A DNA stretch of 64,000 nt, from NCBI GenBank assembly GCA_039881145.1, contig JAYKKI010000016.1, forward strand, positions 12,592,501 to 12,656,500. Direction: 5' to 3'. This stretch comes from Druceiella hillmani. Taxonomy: Eukaryota; Arthropoda; Insecta; Lepidoptera; Hepialidae. The notes below the pieces were generated by a model, which made no database searches, had not been told where the DNA came from, and saw nothing but the letters and a program-made list of their open reading frames with translations. This document shows positions 58,131 through 64,000 of the stretch, one piece after another (the stretch's first letter is position 1; each line of letters opens with the position of its first letter). Made by a program: the position numbers and the translations under genes.

Positions 58131-61029
58131 TGAGACGTTACTTACAACGAACGGCGTCGATACTTTTTCAATAAGCAGCATGTACGAAGTCGCGTGTGCA
58201 ACTAGTTATAAATAGAACTATACAATCAATCTAATGAGATATTTTGTTGCTCTACTTTCTACTGATGTAAGCACGCAAATTGGAGCAAATTTTCGTTGTA
58301 TTGTACTGTGGGAATAACCACCGCCGAATTAATACCGGGAAAGACAACCTCCTATCTACTCTAATAACATCGCCCCGTCTAATAAAGTCAAACAATGGTC
58401 CAACAGGTTTCTTTTCTGACCACAAATAATCAAAATTTAATTAAGGAATAGAATCTCTTCTTTATAATAACAAGACATAGATATATATACACATACTTCT
58501 TGTAGAATTTGCCTAGTTTAATACCCATCATGGCTACAGTGAAACAGGCGAAATACAGACCCGTCGTTTACGTCTCACGTAAACTAGATCGGGGCACTCG
58601 CGCTGTCTTTTCCTGCCTTGCTAACATTTTCTCTCACTATTACGGCTCTATTGATGACATAATATTGTTTTGCAGCTTATAAAAATCTCCATATATATCA
58701 GATAACGTCACTACATAAATAAATTGCCATGTTCTCCATTTTATCGCGGAGCAACAGAGTAAAATCGAATAAGCACTAACTCAGCTTCAGAGTTAATTTC
58801 TTTTCTATTTATTTTTTTAATTTCGTTTCTCCATAGAAATACTATATACCTTACACACGCCTTGCCTAATCTCAAAATTCCCTTTCTACCTACAGTCATT
58901 CTTGGACCTCATCCAACCATATCTAACGCAGTCGAACACGCACATTACTTTGGCTATACTTTATTGCTAATGAGAACCATTTCGGCATGTGGTCTGTCGG
59001 CTCGGATATGGTAAAAAATCAGCGAGCCTCCATCCATTGACACCGACCTCGTTGCCGCGACCACGCGCCTTCGAGACTTTAGACGTTGTCCAGTAGAACT
59101 CGACACGATGTTCAACGAAGCGAATGACGGCAAAAACAAATATAATTGCCGTTTAAGCGCATTTATAAAACAGCATTCAATTATAAGTTATCATACGCCA
59201 AGTATAGAAAAAAAAAATTCAAGGTTTATATAAAAAGCCGCTCGAGTACCTATTCTATTTATACAGGGTTATGAAATAATAATGAATATAAAATAAGCAA
59301 TTTGTACTATAATGGGTATAAAATTTAGTCCCAATGATAATTTCACTTTTTTTTCTTTTTCTATTGAAAGTGCTTGATTAAAAAGTGCTGTTACTATGTG
59401 CTCTTAATCGATTTAAAATATGCTCTTACTATTAAGAAACGGTTGTTAATTTGGCTGTAAAACCTCTCTTTAGGTAATTCTTTTGGTTATTTAATTTTAG
59501 ATTTGGTTTCTTTTTTCTTAAATATAAATTCGTGATTGTATTTGCGTATTCATATATATAGTGACACGAAACATCGTGTCACTAAGAAAGGCCATTAAGT
59601 CGAAAAAATGATAAACAATTCATTGCAAAAACTGAGTTTGTATGAGAAACATTCTTCAAATATTTTTTTTATTATAATATTACCGCAAGTGGAAACTACT
59701 TTTGATAAATAAATCGTTTTTAGTGTATGCTATTTAATTTAACAATCAATGAACAGTGAAATTTTTGTTTCTCCTAAAGTGCACTTTTCCCTTGTAATAT
59801 ATCGTCATACATTTTGAGCATTTAGGATTCCAAAATAGATGCGACTGATGCATTCAAAGATTTTCATGCGTATAGAGTAAGGTTGACAAAGGAGTGGGCA
59901 ATTTTATTTTTCAATCGACTTTCCATTATGAGCCAATCGTCTGCCAGGCCGTTTTGAAATCATTTCTTTTAACTACTTTATTATCATGTTATTTGCCTGC
60001 GTATTTTATAGTTCATTGATATACGTCAAGCTAGGGGCCATTATACCAATATTTTATGTGAATAGCTCTCAGATATTCATTAATTCTTTTCATGTGGAAC
60101 TATATACAACAAAATATAAAGAAAGAAAATTCTAAAGGGATTGAAATAAGAAGTGAAAGATTATTAAATTTGGGACGAAAAGTACTTCTGAGAAATTAAT
60201 ATTTAAAGGTTTCTAAATTATTTTCTGACGTCAAAATTTCGGGTAGAGCAGTATTACAATCATTGTTTCACAATCATCATTTTTTTGTCAGTGCTTTTGA
60301 CAACAACAATAAAATAAAATAATAAGATTTTAGTACTACAGCACAAAAATATAAGTACACGTGCTTGTGTTTCATGATAATGTTCGAAATCGATAAATTG
60401 CAAACAAACACGCTTCCATCGTATGTATAAATATGGCTCTAAAACGAAATGTTGGATTTTCACATCTTAACAAATTGTTAAAAAGACACTAATAATATTT
60501 ATAGTACATATAACAAATATAAAAAAAATATGCACATGAAAAATAATAAAAATTCTTTGAGATACTGAATCCGGTCCAGCCATCGACAAAACGCAAATCG
60601 TAATGCCTCTCGACCTCTACCTGTTGTACACGAAGTCCGACAAGTGTTGGGCGATATTAGGGTTGCCGCGTGAAGGCAGATTCCATTCTGCTTACCTGGA
60701 ACAAAGTGTACTAGATTTAAAACAAAAACACATAACAAAGAAAATTATACTGTTTAAAATGTATAAAGGCTGATATTAGGACTAGACGCGTGATCTGCTA
60801 TTTGACAAACACTGTATTTTTTTTTTCAAAGACATGACTCATTTTTTAACGATAAATTCGACAGAAAACAGTGTAAAGCTTTCTGTGGTGTTATGTAAGT
60901 ACATTTCTCACCTAGAATCTTAAGAGGTGAACGAACTCATTAATATCACACCTGTGACAATTTCAAGAAATTGTAACAAACTGGAATAGTGCACAACAAA
61001 CAAAATTGGTTATAGATAATATTTACAAA
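58131..61029. other. AT-rich DNA with GC-richer patches
   Basis: No gene is supported. A GC-richer patch at 58940-59140 has a 61-codon minus-strand frame without recognised domain. Another at 60545-60710 contains, on the minus strand, a 15-bp segment (60710-60696) flanked by acceptor-like TTTTAAATCTAG and donor-like CAG/GTAAGC. This is compatible with a microexon but could be chance. Confidence 0.35.
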
Positions 61030-61375
61030 AAAAAATTGGGTGTATGGAGGATAAACCACAGAATGTATTAAGATCATTTTTTGAATTTTTATCTGTTTGT
61101 GCAAGCATCACGTAAAAACACCGTTCCTATTCGAATTGAGATTTCAGAAAAAATATAGAGATCATCTTGAAGTAACATTTAGGTAATAATTAATCGTAGC
61201 CGATTCGCTCAATCAAAAGATATACGACTTAATGTTTTGAAAAATTTACCAATGTTAGTACAACTGTAACAAAGGCATGCACTCGAGACGTAGTAATTAC
61301 ACAAATGTATAGTATCTACATACTTCAATAAATGGCGTTACATAAATTTTAAATCGCGCAATGAAGTTTTCCACA
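61030..61375 (+). mobile_element. dispersed repeat, copy 2 of a pair
   Basis: Diverged copy of 57775-58130, same orientation, about 3.3 kb away. Matching blocks are 'attaagatcattttttgaat', 'attcgctcaatcaaaagata', 'gtagtaattacacaaatgta' and 'ttttaaatcgcgcaatgaag'. It has an extra ~60 bp relative to copy 1. Confidence 0.65.
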
Positions 61376-63111
61376 CCGATATATATTAATGAAATGAGCG
61401 TAGCCAAAAGTGAAGTGTGGAAATATAATTAAAAAAACGGAAGCCACGAGGACAACTACTATAGTAAATCGACCTGCATGAGGATTATCGCAGATCAAAA
61501 TCCTTCTTTAGATCATTAGAGCCAATGTTTGACTGTATCATTGGAGAATACACCTTCACCCGTCGTTAGGCATGTATTGTATGTTGTTTCGCCCACGTAT
61601 CGCTACGTGAGATTTCATGAACCAAAAGCACTCTAAGTTCTCTCCGTGAAATTTATATATTTTGTTTGTCCTTTATTGGTCGAAACTCAACTGCTAAATG
61701 AACTGAAAATCGAATCCCGCGATCTTTACATACTCTACCAGAGATGTTCGGAAATTATCTAAACGTTCCAGAAATTTTGTGGGAATTATTGGAAAAAAGT
61801 GACAGGTTTCATAGTTACCAACTTAGTGCATCGATGTCCCAGAAACTAATAACAAGCATTCATATTAAAGAAAATCCATGAAAATAAAACTACTCGTATT
61901 TTAACCATATCGACTTGCAACTACACACATCACTTGAATCGTTATACGTAATGTCAAACAAGGCAATCAACAATATTTCTACAGGCTACCATTCCAATCC
62001 CGGTCATCGATGCGAACTACATACAATCTAATTAATGACAGCGAATTTAAATTGTTAAACTCGAGACTCGCTCGCTCTATTTGGAATTAGAAAACGTACT
62101 TTCTTGATTAACTTCAAGTGCGACTAAGAAACATTATCAAAATCATTTTATTAGGAATACATAACAATAAAAAAAGCAAATATAAAAAACGATTAAGCAC
62201 GAATGAATTCGCATGCCGAAATTTTTCGCAAATAAAGGCTGTTTATTAATAAAAAAAAGATAAAATATGTTTCTTGATATGCATTAAATCAACAAAGGAT
62301 TCTTAGGTTGTTAAAGAAGTTCAAAATGACCTGAAATATTCGTACTTTCTGCTATTTCAAATGATTTCCTCTAATTCTATCCTTCTCCATATTCCAGATC
62401 GTTTTTTTATCGAATTGTTATGCAAATTATGGTAGTATTAATATAGAAAATTCAACAGTATTAATACGCAAAATATATTTTGTAAACTTACTAGATTGGC
62501 ACCAGTTTTATCAAATTTTATCGGGTATTAACTCATTAAGAAAACTCATACCTATACTAAATTTCGTAAATCAATGCCCGGCGCGATGGCTTGTGAAAAA
62601 ACCGGAATCTTTTTCCTTGTATCTTATCGAGAAATAGAATCTCTGTTTTTTACCTATTAAAACATGGAATTTTACAAATTATTACCAAACTGTTAATAAA
62701 GCTTTAATAGTCAAGAGTGAAAAGACTTTTTGAATTCCTATTGAAGTACAAAACGAAAATAAAATATACTATTTGCCTTTATTATGGAGAAATAATTAAA
62801 TATTCAATAAAAACATTTTTTTACTTTCAACATTTTTTCAACAATAATTACATTCAAACGTTTCATTATTATAAACAAAGCCTCCATGTAGAATAATTTA
62901 AGAATAACAATGAATAACTAGCATAATATATTTTTCTTTTTACGAAATAATACGTACCTATATTGCTCACTATTCAAGGTGTTATGTGCGTCGCGTTGTA
63001 TAGACGATGATGCCACGCGGCGCTCGGCTTGCGTATTCCGCAAGACTTATAAACACTTGTTAATAGTGTAGTGCAAAAACAGGATAAGATACGGAAAAAA
63101 TCATCTTATTT
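61376..63111. other. AT-rich DNA, no supported gene
   Basis: 'aaaatcgaatcccgcgatct' near 61706 is B-box-like, but no tRNA or SINE can be folded. A CpG-rich short stretch at 62985-63045 has no clear role. Confidence 0.4.
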
Positions 63112-63275
63112 TGAATATATTTGGCGTTAATTTTGTAGAAATTCATTATTTACAATTAAATGAAACTATGTGATGTAGTATTATTTCTACTTTATTTAAA
63201 TTCTTTACCACGACCTAGGTTTCGTTAGTATTACAACATCTTCAGGTGGGCAATTAGCAAAGATTCTTAGCTAAT
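63112..63275. mobile_element. truncated copy of the hammerhead foldback element
   Basis: Outer flank and the whole left arm of the 57.3 kb element are present ('ttgaatatatttggcgttaa', 'gaaactatgtgatgtagtat', 'ccacgacctaggtttcgtta'), about 93% identical. The right arm is lost except for a possible 'gctaattag' trace at 63271. It is followed directly by the pseudogene. Confidence 0.82.
63208..63249 (-). ncRNA. hammerhead ribozyme in truncated element
   Basis: Minus strand: stem I CCAC (63249-63246)/GTGG (63211-63208), fully paired; CTGAAGA (63245-63239); extra U; stem II GTTG/TAAC (three Watson-Crick pairs plus one G-U); GAA; stem III ACC/GGT; C17 at 63212. The compensated stem I and conserved core agree with the two motifs at 57.3-57.5 kb, while the stem II loop is longer. 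Confidence 0.7.
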
Positions 63276-63279
63276 TAGT

Positions 63280-64000
63280 ATCATATCGAACTCCCATAAA
63301 TGAATCGCCTACTAACAAATCAGTAGTTTTGAAAACCATGAAACAAAGCCAAACAAATTGTAAAGAAGTTGAGCAGTCTTCCATCCAAGTCACTTATGAT
63401 CTTACTATTGCAAAAGTATCCCTATAAAATAAAGCAAGCCACAAATCAGATCTTGATAATTTATACATTTGGGGCCTTTTCATATAACGATGGCTTACTT
63501 CAAAACTGTAGGCAAAGTTATAATGGATTGTGGCTTAACTAATATTATGGTAGAGTAATTTATAAGCTTCGGGCTCCATAAGTGGATTTCTCAAGGGAAA
63601 TCACTTCAATGGGTGTAAGAGACTTCATCCCTTATGGCTGTGGTGTTGGAAATTTAACATTTTAATTTTTTTGGAAGTTAATAAACAGTGGTCACAGATC
63701 AAATGGTTGAACAAATTGCACGACTAAAAATTTCTTCAATATCTTCATTTACATTTGAGAATGAAGAACTTAATGAGTTATTAAACAACTATAATATTTA
63801 TAAGTTGCAAACTCTCAATGGCGAGTTTGGTAAAACATCACAGTTTTATTTAATTTATATTAATCTTGTTCATTATTATCCTACTTTATCAAGAAGCGAC
63901 CGCACTGGAGATTTTGAATTATTTAAATTTGTGCTGCCGAAAATTACAATTTAATCAATTTATCAATACATTTAACGCTGAAGTACCTAAAGATCTCTTA
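63280..64000 (+). pseudogene. decayed multicopy arthropod protein gene, partial at window end
   Basis: Plus-strand translation with stops and frameshifts reads QSSIQVTYDLTIAKVSL, then FIHLGPFHITMAYFKTVGKV, MDCGLTNIMVE, and, in an 88-codon open stretch (63688-63954), GEFGKTSQFYLIYINLVHYY, then LSRSDRTGDFELFKFVLPKI. These blocks belong to a protein family found as many 'uncharacterised' copies in arthropod genomes ('VTYDLAIAK', 'LGPFHIEMA', 'GKTAQFW..Y..MV', 'SIRTGDFELY...LPKI'); its function is not known to me. The reading frame from 63463 to 63954 is the same but carries at least five stops, and a shift follows 63954. The C-terminus is outside the window. Confidence 0.75.

Noticed and set aside
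61695..61750. tRNA-like segment around 'atcgaatcccgcgatct'
   Set aside because: Only one short B-box-like motif; the remaining arms cannot be formed.
1..64000. CRISPR array, bacterial operons or prophage
   Set aside because: No short regularly spaced direct repeats with unique spacers, no ribosome-binding-site spaced ORFs; composition and repeats are those of an insect nuclear genome.

Overview
This window looks like nuclear DNA of a moth or butterfly (Lepidoptera). It is AT-rich (roughly two thirds A+T by eye), has no bacterial-style gene packing, and carries decayed copies of repeats I recognise as typical of lepidopteran genomes: the element that reads 'gaagtgatcctataaggg' near an 'aaccctaaaaa' end, RTE-type non-LTR tails ('...tctccgaaactactcatcc', '...cggattttgatga'), a mariner fragment and a non-LTR endonuclease/reverse-transcriptase C-terminus. 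No complete protein gene, rRNA or tRNA can be supported. The window is best read as intergenic or large-intron DNA filled with transposon remnants and short tandem arrays.

Layout. 0-10 kb: a GC3-rich 81-codon minus-strand ORF (377-622) that may be an exon, a ~170-bp tandem array (818-1441), then mostly featureless AT-rich DNA. 10.5-12 kb: a perfect 70-bp-arm hairpin, two RTE tails, and a minus-strand pseudogene of a multicopy arthropod protein family (11145-11974). 12-22 kb: microsatellites, small tandem arrays and RTE remnants. 22.1-22.5 kb: a CpG-rich patch with a minus-strand TATA box and a good splice donor, the best promoter/first-exon candidate. 24.5-29.5 kb: mariner fragment, small duplications, a minus-strand non-LTR RT remnant next to an exon-like acidic ORF. 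31-40 kb: several copies of one lepidopteran element (two about 3 kb apart in opposite orientation) and tandem arrays of ~158 bp (33.1-33.9 kb) and ~80 bp (35.4-35.7 kb). 41-47.5 kb: foldback elements, tandem arrays and a CpG-rich patch at 43.8-44.0 kb. 51.4-56.5 kb: a CpG-rich patch with a TATA box, a 156-bp (52-codon) array, and a composite structure at 53.25-55.38 kb made of ~280-bp inverted repeats around a 153-bp satellite and a TATA-type promoter. 57.2-64 kb: foldback elements carrying hammerhead ribozymes, a pair of related dispersed repeats, and a second multicopy-family pseudogene running off the window end.

The most interesting content is a family of inverted-repeat elements (57258-57531, 63112-63275, with ribozyme-less relatives at 41344-41514 and 42820-42866) whose arms contain sequences that fit the hammerhead self-cleaving ribozyme core, including all three stems and the conserved CUGANGA and GAA segments. 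Penelope-like retroelements and retrozymes are known to carry hammerheads; here they sit back to back in one short foldback element. The second notable structure is the 53.25-55.38 kb composite, in which six satellite monomers alternate strictly in an ABABAB pattern next to a candidate promoter.
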